Origin: Stappia sediminis
GTDB taxonomy: Bacteria > Pseudomonadota > Alphaproteobacteria > Rhizobiales > Stappiaceae
Direction: 5' to 3'
Assembly: GCF_009826895.1 (NCBI RefSeq)
Contig: NZ_WUMV01000003.1
Span: 761,501-825,500 of the forward strand
Length of the DNA: 64,000 nucleotides
Numbering within the stretch: position 1 is the stretch's first letter; each line of letters opens with the position of its first letter. The notes under the pieces were generated by a model. The model was given only the letters and a program-made list of their open reading frames with translations. It did no database searches and was not told the origin of the DNA. Shown piece by piece: positions 34,804 to 43,692 of the stretch. A program made the translations under genes and the position numbers.

Positions 34804-36234
34804 ATGGCGCGGCCGGGCGCGATACGCTCGGGTGGGGGGATATCGTCGCTCTGGAAAAGCGATATCTGGCCCACGCTTGCGCTTGGCAGCCCGATCGCGG
34901 GTGCCCAGCTTGCGCAAATGGCGATCAACACCACGGACGTCGTCATGGTCGGCTGGCTGGGAGCGGAACCGCTGGCCGCCATGGTGCTCGCCTTCAATCT
35001 CTACATCGTCATCTGGCTTTTCGGCATGGGCGTGCTGCAGGCCGTCATTCCCCTTGGCGCCAAGGCGCGTGGCGAAAGGAACCCGCGCGAACTGCGCCGC
35101 GCCGTGCGCATGGGTCTTTGGGTGGTGGCGTTTTACTCCGTCCCCGCGCTGTTCGTTCTCTGGCATACGCAGGCCATCCTGCTTGCCCTTGGTCAGGAAG
35201 CGGAGGTCGCGCGTCTGGCGGGCCTCTACATGCAAGTGCTGATGTTCGCCCTGCCGCCCTCGCTCGCAACCATGGCGATCCGCAATTTCATCACGGTGAT
35301 GGAAAAGGCCCAGGTTGTCCTGTGGGCGACCGTCTCCGCCGCGCTCGTGAATGCCCTGTTCGACTATGTGCTGATCTTCGGCCACTTCGGCGCTCCGAAA
35401 CTGGGTATCGTCGGCGCGGGCGTCGCCTCGGTGGCAACCGCTCTCTCCACCACCGTCCTGCTCGTCGTCTATTGCCTGCGCGAGCGCAAGCTTCGCCGCT
35501 ACGCGATCTTCGGGCGCATCTGGCGCACCGACTGGCCGTATTTTTTCGAGATCCTGAAGCTGGGCTGGCCGATAGGCCTCACCATCCTGTTCGAGGTAGG
35601 GCTCTTTGCGGGCAGCACGATACCCATGGGCTGGCTCGGCACGGTTCCGCTCGCAGCCCACGGCATCGCGCTGCAGATCGCCTCGATCACCTTCATGGTT
35701 CCCCTCGGCATCGGCCAGGCGGGCATGATCCGCGTCGGTCTTGCAGCCGGGCACAAGGATACCGCCGCCGTCGGCCGCGCGGGCTGGAGCGCGACGGCAG
35801 TAGCGCTCGCCTTCATGGGTTTGATGGCGGTCGTGATGTGGACGTTCCCGCACGAGCTTGTCTCGCTCTTTCTGGATGGCGCCAAGGCGCAGTCGGGAGA
35901 GGTCATCGCCATCGGCGCGTCGTTCCTCGCCGTCGCGGCGCTCTTCCAGCTGTTCGACGCCGCGCAGGTGGTTGGCAGCAGTGTTCTGCGCGGGCTGTCC
36001 GACACCCGCGTGCCGATGGTCATCGCAGCAGCCGGCTATTGGGGCGTGGGTGGCGGGCTTGCCTTTTTGCTCGCCTTTCCGCTCGGCCTTGACGGCCTGG
36101 GCATCTGGTGGGGGCTGGCCATGGGGCTTGCCTTCGTCGCCGTCGCCGCGCTCTACCGCTTCCACCGGAGGGATCGATACGGTCTTGTCGCAGGTGCGGC
36201 CCCTGTCACGGCTTTATCGGGCGCAGCCGGTTGA
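34804..36234 (+). CDS. MATE family efflux transporter (NorM-like)
   Basis: The 476-residue protein has about twelve transmembrane segments and MATE signatures LGSPIAGAQLAQMAINTTDV and LGWPIGLTILFEVGLF in the two halves. It exports cationic drugs or metabolites with Na+ or H+ antiport. The start is ATG at 34804 behind GGAGGATCAG. Its last 29 bases overlap the 3' end of the convergent purK gene. The C-terminal tail is short and cytoplasmic. Confidence 0.95.
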   Translation: MARPGAIRSGGGISSLWKSDIWPTLALGSPIAGAQLAQMAINTTDVVMVGWLGAEPLAAMVLAFNLYIVIWLFGMGVLQAVIPLGAKARGERNPRELRRAVRMGLWVVAFYSVPALFVLWHTQAILLALGQEAEVARLAGLYMQVLMFALPPSLATMAIRNFITVMEKAQVVLWATVSAALVNALFDYVLIFGHFGAPKLGIVGAGVASVATALSTTVLLVVYCLRERKLRRYAIFGRIWRTDWPYFFEILKLGWPIGLTILFEVGLFAGSTIPMGWLGTVPLAAHGIALQIASITFMVPLGIGQAGMIRVGLAAGHKDTAAVGRAGWSATAVALAFMGLMAVVMWTFPHELVSLFLDGAKAQSGEVIAIGASFLAVAALFQLFDAAQVVGSSVLRGLSDTRVPMVIAAAGYWGVGGGLAFLLAFPLGLDGLGIWWGLAMGLAFVAVAALYRFHRRDRYGLVAGAAPVTALSGAAG

Positions 36235-37306
36235 CGTGGCCCATCTTGCGGCCCGCCCTCGTTTCCGCCTTGCCGTAAAGGTGCAATCGCGCGCCGGGGT
36301 CGCTCAGGATATCGTGCCATGCGTCCGCGTCATGGCCGATCAGGTTTTCCATCGTCACGTCGAAGTGCCGTTCGGCGGTGCCGAGCGGCCAGCCGGCGAC
36401 GGCGCGCACATGCTGCTCGAACTGGGAAACGAGGCAGGCATCCTCCGTCCAGTGGCCGGAGTTGTGCACCCGCGGCGCGATCTCGTTGACGATGATGCGT
36501 TCCTCCTCGCCTGAGCGCACGAGGAACATCTCCACCCCCATCACGCCGACATAGCCGAGGGCGTCCGCGATCCTTTCCGCGATCTCGCGGGCCTGTGCCG
36601 CCGTAGCGCTGCGGATATCGGCCGGCACGGTCGAGGTCTTGAGGATGTGGTTTTCGTGAACGTTTTCGGCGACGTCATAGGCGCGCGCCGTCCCGTCGAG
36701 GCCTCTCGCCACGATCACGGATATTTCGCGCTCGAAGGTGACGAGCGCCTCCAGGATCGTTGGCACATGGCCAAGCCTTGAGAAGGCGTCCTGCGCATCC
36801 TCCCTCGCGCGGATCATGATCTGGCCCTTGCCGTCGTAGCCGAAGCGCCGCGTTTTCACCACGCCGCGCCCGCCGAAGCGCGTCAGCGCGTCGTCCAGTT
36901 CGTTCTGGGAATCGATGCTTTCGAAATCGGCGACCGGAATGCCGGCATCGCGCAGGAAGGTCTTTTCGCTCAGCCTGTCCTGGGAGACGGAAAGCGCGCG
37001 CGGTCCGGGCCGCACGGGCCGGAGCGAGGCCAGGATATCCGCCGTCTCGCCGGGCACATTCTCGAACTCGTATGTGACGGCATCGACCTTTCCGGCGAAA
37101 TCCCGCAAGGCCTTTTCGTCGTCATAGGCGGCCACGGTTTTTTCCGCTGAAACGTCGAAGGCGGGGCTCGCCTCGTCGGGGCAGAAGACATGGCATTTGA
37201 GGCCCAGTCTGCCGGCGGCAAGCGCGATCATGCGGCCAAGCTGGCCCCCGCCCAGGATGCCGATCGTATCGCCCGGCGAAAGCTTCGCGTCGGTCATGGA
37301 GTTCAT
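36206..37306 (-). CDS. purK: 5-(carboxyamino)imidazole ribonucleotide synthase
   Basis: The 366-residue ATP-grasp enzyme has an N-terminal Rossmann motif [21 protein letters not shown], the block [17 protein letters not shown]-grasp residues [14 protein letters not shown] and the metal-binding block [16 protein letters not shown]. It makes N5-CAIR from AIR, bicarbonate and ATP in purine synthesis. The start overlaps the purE stop by four bases. Its 3' end overlaps the convergent MATE gene by 29 bp. Confidence 0.97.
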   Translation of the reverse strand: MNSMTDAKLSPGDTIGILGGGQLGRMIALAAGRLGLKCHVFCPDEASPAFDVSAEKTVAAYDDEKALRDFAGKVDAVTYEFENVPGETADILASLRPVRPGPRALSVSQDRLSEKTFLRDAGIPVADFESIDSQNELDDALTRFGGRGVVKTRRFGYDGKGQIMIRAREDAQDAFSRLGHVPTILEALVTFEREISVIVARGLDGTARAYDVAENVHENHILKTSTVPADIRSATAAQAREIAERIADALGYVGVMGVEMFLVRSGEEERIIVNEIAPRVHNSGHWTEDACLVSQFEQHVRAVAGWPLGTAERHFDVTMENLIGHDADAWHDILSDPGARLHLYGKAETRAGRKMGHVNRLRPIKP

Positions 37307-37800
37307 GCCTCGTCCACCGGCTTTTCCGCCACGCTTTCGCTCTGCCTCGCGCGCCAGGACTCCAGCCTTTTTCCAAGATCCCCGTCCTGAAGCGCCAGCA
37401 CCGCGGCGGCCAGAAGGGCCGCGTTCGCCGCTCCCGCCTTGCCGATGGCAAGCGTGCCGACGGGAATGCCCGCCGGCATCTGGACGATGGAAAGCAGGCT
37501 GTCCTCGCCTTTCAGCGTGCGCGATTCCACCGGCACGCCGAAGACGGGAAGCGGCGTCATCGCCGCCGTCATTCCCGGCAGGTGGGCCGCGCCGCCGGCG
37601 CCGGCGATGATGACCTTGAAGCCTTCGCCTTTTGCGGATTTCGCGAAGCCGTAAAGCCTTTCGGGGGTGCGATGGGCGGAGACGATGCGCGCGTCATAGG
37701 GAATTTCCAGCGCGTCCAGAATGTCGGCGGCGTGCTTCATCGTCGCCCAGTCCGACTGGCTTCCCATGATGATCGCCACCGGCGGCGGTATTTTCGTCAT
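37303..37800 (-). CDS. purE: N5-CAIR mutase
   Basis: The 165-residue class I PurE carries [10 protein letters not shown], the catalytic block [10 protein letters not shown] and [11 protein letters not shown], and [16 protein letters not shown]. It converts N5-CAIR to CAIR directly after PurK and is translationally coupled to purK (purE first). The C-terminus carries a short charged tail beyond the core. Confidence 0.98.
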   Translation of the reverse strand: MTKIPPPVAIIMGSQSDWATMKHAADILDALEIPYDARIVSAHRTPERLYGFAKSAKGEGFKVIIAGAGGAAHLPGMTAAMTPLPVFGVPVESRTLKGEDSLLSIVQMPAGIPVGTLAIGKAGAANAALLAAAVLALQDGDLGKRLESWRARQSESVAEKPVDEA

Positions 37801-37909
37801 TCATCCCCCGAGGTCGTGTCGGTTCCGCGAAGGCCGCGGATTATAGGGACGGGGCGCCCTTGCGCAAGGGAAGATACCGGGTTGTCCGAAAGGCGATCGA
37901 ATTGATGCG

Positions 37910-38119
37910 TCAGGCGATGATGTCGGGGAAAAGCTGGTCTTCCAGGGTGGCGATACGGTCCTTGAGGTAAAGCTTCTTCTTCTTCAGGCGTTGCAGCTGC
38001 AGGGCGTCGCAGCGTCCGGTGTCCGCCATTACGCCGATCGCCATGTCCAGATCCCTGTGTTCCTGTCGCAATTTCGCAAGTTCGATGCGTAGAGCCTTTT
38101 CACTGTCCGTGTCGTTCAT
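37910..38119 (-). CDS. YdcH family protein (DUF465)
   Basis: The 69-residue helical-hairpin protein has the DUF465 pattern KLRQEHRDLDMAI and LQLQRLKKKKLYLKDRIATLE. Small soluble proteins of this kind occur throughout Alphaproteobacteria with unknown role. It lies 109 bp upstream of purE on the same strand. A second, divergent YdcH gene starts at 38511. Confidence 0.9.
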   Translation of the reverse strand: MNDTDSEKALRIELAKLRQEHRDLDMAIGVMADTGRCDALQLQRLKKKKLYLKDRIATLEDQLFPDIIA

Positions 38120-38510
38120 CGACTCACTCCGGCAATCCCCGCCCGGCCATATTTTCGTCCATCATACTTCGCACGATAAGTCAGTGGTAGTGGGCAGCCT
38201 GCGAGATGGGCGAGCGTGCGTCCAAGGTCGTCGATTGTCGAAATTCCGTTCGTGCTCCGACACCGGGAATACCAGACCCGCATCCGGTCGAACGACGGGT
38301 GTTTCGGGCAAGAACGCGAAAAGCGCGCCGGTTCTACGCAGAGTGGAAAACTTGTGGAGAACCCGCGCTCTTGAATTTCGTCAAGGCGGGTAAAGGGTTG
38401 CCGGCTACGCTGCAGGATCTGTCGAAAACGTGTCCATCAAACATTCGACAGCAAAGGGAGTTCTATGCCAGAATTTCCAGGTCAACGACCACACGCCAAG
38501 GAGGTCATCC
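38120..38510. other. Intergenic region between divergent YdcH genes
   Basis: This 391-bp stretch has no supported gene and presumably holds both promoters. AAGGAGG at 38498-38504 is the ribosome site of the right-hand gene. No repeat was recognised. Confidence 0.5.
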
Positions 38511-38690
38511 ATGTCACTGGATTCTCATCTGAGTGAGCTTGAGAGGCGTCACAAGGATCTGGAGCGCAAGCTCGAAGAGCTTATGCTGCACCCATCTGTA
38601 GATTCCCTCGAGCTGCACGATCTGAAGCGGCAGAAACTGGTCGTAAAGGATGAGATTGAGCGATTGAGGTCGTCGAGTACATTGCACTGA
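38511..38690 (+). CDS. YdcH family protein (DUF465)
   Basis: The 59-residue protein MSLDSHLSELERRHKDLERK has the canonical DUF465 helical hairpin and ends LKRQKLVVKDEIERLRSS. The start is ATG at 38511 with a strong AAGGAGG. It is divergent from the 69-residue paralog and ends before a hairpin terminator shared with the convergent acyl-CoA synthetase gene. Confidence 0.92.
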   Translation: MSLDSHLSELERRHKDLERKLEELMLHPSVDSLELHDLKRQKLVVKDEIERLRSSSTLH

Positions 38691-38721
38691 CCTTCGACAG
38701 GTTGGTGCGTCCCCGTGAAAA

Positions 38722-38752
38722 GAGCCGCGGCGTCCTCGTCGCGGCTTTTTCT
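38722..38752. terminator. Intrinsic terminator
   Basis: AGCCGCG and CGCGGCT form the stem followed by TTTTTCTTT; AAAAG on the left gives partial function for the opposite strand. It lies between convergent ydcH and the acyl-CoA synthetase gene. Confidence 0.8.
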
Positions 38753-38758
38753 TTGGCC

Positions 38759-40402
38759 TCAAACTTCCTTCGCCATCTCGCGCAGCTGGAACTTCTGCAC
38801 CTTGCCGGTGGAGGTTTTCGGCAGTTCCGTCAGCACCACGTGTCTGGGCGCCTTAAAGCGGGCCATGCGTTCGCGGCAGAAATCGATCAGCTCTTCCGGC
38901 GTGACATTTGATCCCGGCTTCACCTCAACGAAGGCGCAGGGCGTTTCGCCCCATTTCTCGTCGGGCTTGGCGACGACGGCGGCCGCCTGCACCGCCGGGT
39001 GCTTGAAGAGCACGTCCTCCACCTCGATGGAGGAAATGTTCTCGCCGCCCGAGATGATCACGTCCTTGGAGCGGTCCTTGAGCTGGATGTAGCCGTCCGG
39101 ATGCAGCACGCCAAGGTCGCCGGAGTGGAACCAGCCGCCGGCGAAGGCTTCCTCGCTCGCCTCGCGGTTCTTCAGGTAGCCCTTCATCACCACGTTGCCC
39201 TTGAACATGACCTCGCCCATGGTCGCGCCGTCGGCGGGCACGCGCGTCATCGTCTGCGGGTCCATGACGGTCAGGTCTTCAAGCGCGATATAGCGCACGC
39301 CCTGGCGCGCCTTCTTCGTCGCGCGCTGGTCGGAGGGAAGCTCGCTCCACTCGCTCTTCCAGTCGTTGACGACGGCGGGGCCGTAGGTTTCCGTGAGGCC
39401 GTAGAGATGCGTCACGTTAAAGCCCGCGTCGTTCATGGCGGCCAGCACGGATTCCGGCGGCGGTGCGGCGGCGGTGAAGAATTCGACGATCCGGCCCTTG
39501 AGGTCGCGCTGGTCGGCCTCGGGCGCGTTCAGGATCGTCGACATGACGATCGGCGCACCGCAAAGGTGGGTCACGCCTTCATCCGCCAGCGCATCCCAGA
39601 TCGGCTTCTGCCTCACCCAGCGCAGGCACACATGCGTTCCCGCCACCACCGAGATCGACCAGGGGAAGCACCAGCCGTTGCAATGGAACATCGGCAATGT
39701 CCACAGATAGACCGGGTGCTTGCCCATGGAGGCGGTGACGACGTTCGCCTGCGCCAGCAGATAGGCGCCCCGGTGGTGGTAGACGACGCCCTTCGGGTTG
39801 CCCGTCGTGCCGGATGTGTAGTTCAGAGAAATCGCGTCCCATTCGTCGCCGGGCAGGGACCATTCGAAATCGGGATCGCCCTCGGCGACGAGGTCTTCAT
39901 ATTCCATCGAGCCGAGCTTCTCGCCGTCCTGGCGAAACTCCGGGTCGTCGTAGTCGACGATCGCGGGCTTCACCTTGGCAAGCGAAAGCGCCTCCTTCAT
40001 CACGGGCGCGAATTCCCGGTCGGTGATGATGAACTTCGTTTCCGCATGGTCGAGTTGGAAGGCGATGATCGCCGCATCGAGGCGGGTATTGAGCGAATGC
40101 AGCACGGCGCCCGTCATCGGCACGCCGTAGTGGGCTTCCAGCATCGGCGGCGTGTTGGAAAGCATCACGGAGACCGTGTCGTTCTTTCCGATCCCGCGTT
40201 TCGAAAGGGCGGAGGCGAGCTGGCGCGAGCGCGCGTAGAATTCGCCGTAGCTGCGCCGCTGGTTGCCGTGGACGATCGCCGTCTGGTCGGGAAACACGGC
40301 GGCGGAGCGGGCAAGAAAGCTCAGCGGCGAAAGGGGCGCGTAGTTCGCCGGATTCTTGTCGAGATCGCGCGTATAGGCGCTGGCGCCTTCGGTGCCGGTC
40401 AT
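38759..40402 (-). CDS. AMP-forming acyl-CoA synthetase (medium/long-chain fatty acid type)
   Basis: The 547-residue ANL-superfamily ligase has P-loop YTSGTTGNPKGV, acyl-binding region FHCNGWCFPWS, VTHLYGLTETYGP, WFHSGDLGVLHPDGYIQLKD and the C-terminal catalytic lysine region LPKTSTGKVQKFQLRE. It activates a carboxylic acid to acyl-CoA through an acyl-adenylate. It resembles the AlkK/FadD-like group, but the exact chain length is not readable from sequence. The start is ATG at 40402 behind GGAGGACTC; the frame runs to 40474 without family match. Confidence 0.9.
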   Translation of the reverse strand: MTGTEGASAYTRDLDKNPANYAPLSPLSFLARSAAVFPDQTAIVHGNQRRSYGEFYARSRQLASALSKRGIGKNDTVSVMLSNTPPMLEAHYGVPMTGAVLHSLNTRLDAAIIAFQLDHAETKFIITDREFAPVMKEALSLAKVKPAIVDYDDPEFRQDGEKLGSMEYEDLVAEGDPDFEWSLPGDEWDAISLNYTSGTTGNPKGVVYHHRGAYLLAQANVVTASMGKHPVYLWTLPMFHCNGWCFPWSISVVAGTHVCLRWVRQKPIWDALADEGVTHLCGAPIVMSTILNAPEADQRDLKGRIVEFFTAAAPPPESVLAAMNDAGFNVTHLYGLTETYGPAVVNDWKSEWSELPSDQRATKKARQGVRYIALEDLTVMDPQTMTRVPADGATMGEVMFKGNVVMKGYLKNREASEEAFAGGWFHSGDLGVLHPDGYIQLKDRSKDVIISGGENISSIEVEDVLFKHPAVQAAAVVAKPDEKWGETPCAFVEVKPGSNVTPEELIDFCRERMARFKAPRHVVLTELPKTSTGKVQKFQLREMAKEV

Positions 40403-40451
40403 CGTTGAGTCCTCCCAAACATCGTTACCGTCATGAAAGCGCCAAACGCTC

Positions 40452-40529
40452 CTAGTGTGGTGAATTTGAAACACGCCTCACTATAGCAGCATCCTCCAGA
40501 GCGTATTTCAAATCCGAAAACCACACTAG
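40452..40529. repeat. Palindromic intergenic element bounded by CTAGTGTGG/CCACACTAG
   Basis: Nine-base perfect terminal arms (40452-40460, 40521-40529) and inner AATTTGAAA/TTTCAAAT arms form a long imperfect hairpin upstream of the acyl-CoA synthetase gene. Confidence 0.75.
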
Positions 40530-40545
40530 AAACATATATTTGCTA

Positions 40546-40615
40546 GTCACCCTTTTTAATCTGAAGTTCGTTCAGAGCATGCCGGGCATTGAGACGAACT
40601 TCAGATTCGGGTGAC
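40546..40615. repeat. Second palindromic element GTCACCC...GGGTGAC
   Basis: GTCACCC with AATCTGAAGTTCGT pairs with ACGAACTTCAGATT and GGGTGAC, a near-perfect inverted repeat 16 bp after the previous element. The pair occupies most of the 245-bp gap before the TauE gene. Confidence 0.8.
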
Positions 40616-40647
40616 CAGGATCAATATCTTTTTGCACTGCACAATAA

Positions 40648-41412
40648 TCAGGCCAAAAACGCGCCGAGCCCGTCCCAGATGAGCTTGAAGGAGATCGCCA
40701 GCACCATGGCGTAGGTGATGCGGTAAAAGGTTTCCGCCTTCACGTAATGGACGAGCCATACGCCGAAGAGCGTGGCAACCGGCGCGACCGGCAGGAGCAC
40801 GGCGGAAGTGGCAAGGTTCGTGGCGTCGAACTGGCCGAGCAGGAAATAGGGCACCAGCTTGATCGCGTTGACGGTCGAGAAAAAGATGATCGCCGTGCCC
40901 GCGAAAAGCACAGGGTTGAGCCGCAGCGGCAGCATGTACATCTGGAAGGGCGGGCCGCCGGTGTGGCTGACGAAGCTTGTGAAGCCCGCGACCATGCCCC
41001 AGAAGCGCCCGCGCCAGGGCTTGTGCGGGCGCGCCTCGCCCCGGTTCGCGCGTCCAAGGTAGTAATTCAGCGAAAACAGCAGCGCCACGAGACCCACGAT
41101 CAGCCGCACATGCGCTTCCGTCACGAAGGCGGCAGTGAAATAGCCGATGGCGATGCCGACGACCGCGCCGGGAAGCAGGATCTTCAGGCTCGTCTTGTCG
41201 CATTTGCCGCGATAGGCGATCAGGCCGACGATATCCATGCAGACGAGGATCGGCAGCATGATGCCGGCGGCCTGCACCGGCGAAATCACGAGGCTCATCA
41301 TCGGCACGCCAAGCAGCGCGATCGATCCGCCGAAGCCGCCTTTCGACATGCCGACGAGGAATACGGCCGGTACGGCCAGCACATAGAAGATCGGGTCGGC
41401 GATGGGGGTCAT
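40648..41412 (-). CDS. TauE/SafE family permease (predicted anion/sulfonate exporter)
   Basis: The 254-residue integral membrane protein has about eight helices and the TauE/SafE pattern FLVGMSKGGFGGSIALLGVP near the N-terminus, with the repeat GFTSFVSHTGGPPFQMYMLP in the second half. Family members export sulfite, sulfoacetate or related anions; the substrate is not determined here. The start is ATG at 41412. Confidence 0.92.
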   Translation of the reverse strand: MTPIADPIFYVLAVPAVFLVGMSKGGFGGSIALLGVPMMSLVISPVQAAGIMLPILVCMDIVGLIAYRGKCDKTSLKILLPGAVVGIAIGYFTAAFVTEAHVRLIVGLVALLFSLNYYLGRANRGEARPHKPWRGRFWGMVAGFTSFVSHTGGPPFQMYMLPLRLNPVLFAGTAIIFFSTVNAIKLVPYFLLGQFDATNLATSAVLLPVAPVATLFGVWLVHYVKAETFYRITYAMVLAISFKLIWDGLGAFLA

Positions 41413-41498
41413 GCGCGGTGGCGGGCCTCTCGGAAAGTCGAGCCACTTTTCCCGGTTATTTTGGCCGAAGCAATCCTCAGATCGGATATAAAAAACCG

Positions 41499-41975
41499 CT
41501 AGTTATTTTTTTGCCTGCGCCCCATAACAAGAGTGCTTATTGTACCAAGCGCTCCTGTCGTCAGGAAAGCGCCTGCTAATATTTCGTGATCGTATAATCC
41601 TGTGATTACAGCGGCGATTATCAGAGCCACGAGCGCGATTAAGCCATACAGACGCCCAGATTTCGAATCTTGAATGCTGGCTTCTAGCGAGAACTTATCG
41701 AGCGTTTGCTGATGGTTGAGTTCTCTTTCCGCCATGCTCAGCATTCTATCAAACGAGCCCTCTAAAATGCTCTCGTAGTGTTCTGCGTGAGAGGGATGCG
41801 GTACCGGACCAGAAAAACTCTGCTCTTTCTTGAGTGCTATAACTCTCTCGGCATATTCGGCTGAATTCTCTTCGTCTGAAATCGCCCGTTGAGGCTGCGA
41901 ATTTTGTAAAGTTACATCCCCTAGCGCATTGTTTTTATGATTTGATTTTGTCTCTTTTGGGTGTTCTTGATTCAT
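41499..41975 (-). CDS. DUF2335 membrane protein in an AT-rich segment
   Basis: The 158-residue protein has a polar N-terminal half containing the DUF2335 block FSGPVPHPSHAEHYESILEG and DRMLSMAERELNHQ. Two closely spaced transmembrane helices follow (about 109-129 and 131-151), with a basic tail GRRQKNN. The function is unknown. Base composition is clearly more AT-rich than flanking genes, pointing to horizontal acquisition. The upstream small ORF overlaps by 41 bp, so the two are probably coupled. Confidence 0.8.
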   Translation of the reverse strand: MNQEHPKETKSNHKNNALGDVTLQNSQPQRAISDEENSAEYAERVIALKKEQSFSGPVPHPSHAEHYESILEGSFDRMLSMAERELNHQQTLDKFSLEASIQDSKSGRLYGLIALVALIIAAVITGLYDHEILAGAFLTTGALGTISTLVMGRRQKNN

Positions 41976-42150
41976 ATGAAATTTCTTTTGTTTCTACTTT
42001 ATTCATCGCGTCTCTAACGCTACGCCAAGAAGATTCTACAGTTGCATAATCTCGATAATTATAATCATAAGTTGCAGGCGCAAACAACCAAATTGGTGCG
42101 CTCAGCCCTTTTACAAGTCCTCTTCGGAATGCTGCAGACCGGAGTTTCAT
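41935..42150 (-). CDS. Small hypothetical protein upstream of DUF2335
   Basis: This 71-residue basic protein begins MKLRSAAFRRGLVKGLSAP and has a weakly hydrophobic segment (about 13-28) and a Lys/Arg-rich C-terminus. No family was recognised. The start ATG at 42150 has a good ribosome site GAGGTGAATT. It overlaps the DUF2335 start by 41 bp and shares its AT-rich composition, so it likely travelled with it. Confidence 0.55.
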   Translation of the reverse strand: MKLRSAAFRRGLVKGLSAPIWLFAPATYDYNYRDYATVESSWRSVRDAMNKVETKEISYESRTPKRDKIKS

Positions 42151-42342
42151 AATTCACCTCGTGAGCCGGATGTTTCCATCATATCTGGCTTATTCCATAT
42201 TTATCCTATTTACGGTTGTGTCTGCAACCAGGCCTGGCTGTTCGATGTCAAACGTGATCGCGCCACCTCTGCAATTATTAGTGGAATAGGTTGCTGGCGG
42301 GTATAACTTTTCACTCTCGCCGCAAATCACCTTTCACCCGTG

Positions 42343-42368
42343 AAAAAGCCGCGCGAGTTGCCTCGCGC
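42343..42368 (-). terminator. Terminator of the DUF4242 gene
   Basis: On the minus strand GCGCGAG and CTCGCGC form a 7-bp stem with a four-base loop, followed by GGCTTTTTC, 31 bases after the DUF4242 stop. Confidence 0.75.
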
Positions 42369-42398
42369 AGCTATTCGGTGCAGCCGTCATGATAACTG

Positions 42399-42662
42399 TC
42401 AGGGCGTCAGATCCATCGCCCGGACAACCTTGACGTAAGGAATACCGGCATCGTCGTTGAGCTTTTTGACGGCAGCGTCCGAATCCGCTTCGAACAGGCA
42501 CATGCAGCGCCCGTCGTCGGGTGCGAAGGTGGAGCGGATATAGCGCACGTTCCTGCCGTCCGCCGTCATCTTCTTTCCCGTTTCGATCGCCGCCTTCTGC
42601 GCGGCGGCAAGATCCTCCATCGCGATGCCCTTGAGTTCGCGTTCCACCATGTAGACGGTCAT
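42399..42662 (-). CDS. DUF4242 small protein (SCO4226-like putative nickel-binding)
   Basis: The 87-residue ferredoxin-like-fold protein starts MTVYMVERELKGIAMEDLAA and has RYIRSTFAPDDGRCMCLFEA, the DUF4242 hallmark. The Streptomyces relative SCO4226 binds nickel, but whether this one does is unknown. It is divergent from a LysR regulator with a palindrome between them (42722-42744), which suggests it is the regulator's target. Confidence 0.88.
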   Translation of the reverse strand: MTVYMVERELKGIAMEDLAAAQKAAIETGKKMTADGRNVRYIRSTFAPDDGRCMCLFEADSDAAVKKLNDDAGIPYVKVVRAMDLTP

Positions 42663-42721
42663 GTCTCTCTCCCGTGCTCGTACTCAATGACGGTTATTGA
42701 AGCGCGTTCCTGCCGTCACTT

Positions 42722-42744
42722 GAACGACCGATATTTGATCGTTC
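42722..42744. promoter_or_regulatory. Candidate LysR operator GAACGA-N11-TCGTTC
   Basis: A 6-bp perfect inverted repeat with an 11-base spacer (42722-42727, 42739-42744) has the geometry of LysR boxes and sits between the divergent DUF4242 and LysR genes. Confidence 0.5.
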
Positions 42745-42809
42745 GATAACCTTGGGGAATGATAGATGCGGCCATAATGGCCGGGCATGTTGGAGGAGGG
42801 GTGTCGGCG

Positions 42810-43688
42810 ATGGAAATGGCGCAGATCAGATACGTGCTCGCCGCCGCAAGGCATCTCAACTTCACGCGTGCGGCGGGCGATTGCAATGTCTCGCAGCCCG
42901 CGCTCACCAAGGCGGTGAAGTCTTTGGAGGTGGAACTGGGCGCGCCGCTCTTTCACCGGGAGGGCAAGCGTATCTCGATAAGCGAGTTCGGCCGCTCCAT
43001 GCTGCCGCATTTGCAGAAGATCGCCGAGGAGGCGGAAACGACGCGCGCGCTTGCCGACAGTTACCGCCTTCTCGATCAGGTTCCCGTTCGCCTCGGTGTT
43101 TTATCCACCATCGGGCCGGTGCGCCTGTCGCGGTTCCTGTCGCAGTTTCAGGGCAATTTTCCGGGCGTCGAGGTTGCGGTCACCGAGGGAAGCGTCGCCG
43201 ATCTGGAGGCAAAGCTCGATGACGGCCTGCTCGATGCGGCGGTCATGAACCCGCTCGAGGGTCTGCGCGCGGGCTATAACGGCCACCGTCTTTACAGCGA
43301 GCGTTACGTTGTCGTCTTCCCGCCCGATCACCGCCTCGGCAGCCTGAATGCCGTGACCTTGAAGGACCTTTCCGGCGAGCCTTACGTCGACCGCCTGTCA
43401 TGCGAGATGCGGGAGATGGTGATGGAAACCTGCGCCGGGCTGGGTGTCGAGCTTTACGCCCGCTTCAGGTCGGAGCGGGAGGACTGGGTGCAGTCCATGG
43501 TGCTGGCGCGCATCGGTTTCGCCTTCATGCCGGAATATTCGGTCACGATCCCCGAATTGCAGCAGCGCCCGTTGATCGAGCCGGTCGTGGAACGGGATAT
43601 AACGCTCGTCACCGTGCCGGGCCGCCCGTTTCCGCCGGCCGTCGCCGCCTTCGTTCGGGCGGCGCGCGCATTTCAGTGGCCAGGATGA
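42810..43688 (+). CDS. LysR-family transcriptional regulator
   Basis: The 292-residue regulator begins MEMAQIRYVLAAARHLNFTR, with HTH AGDCNVSQPALTKAVKSLEV, then an effector domain (about 88-290). The start is ATG at 42810, with GGAGGAGGGG upstream; the in-frame ATG at 42759 would add non-family residues. It resembles OxyR/CynR-type members in the HTH, but the effector is not predictable. It is divergent from DUF4242. Confidence 0.9.
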   Translation: MEMAQIRYVLAAARHLNFTRAAGDCNVSQPALTKAVKSLEVELGAPLFHREGKRISISEFGRSMLPHLQKIAEEAETTRALADSYRLLDQVPVRLGVLSTIGPVRLSRFLSQFQGNFPGVEVAVTEGSVADLEAKLDDGLLDAAVMNPLEGLRAGYNGHRLYSERYVVVFPPDHRLGSLNAVTLKDLSGEPYVDRLSCEMREMVMETCAGLGVELYARFRSEREDWVQSMVLARIGFAFMPEYSVTIPELQQRPLIEPVVERDITLVTVPGRPFPPAVAAFVRAARAFQWPG

Positions 43689-43692
43689 AACC

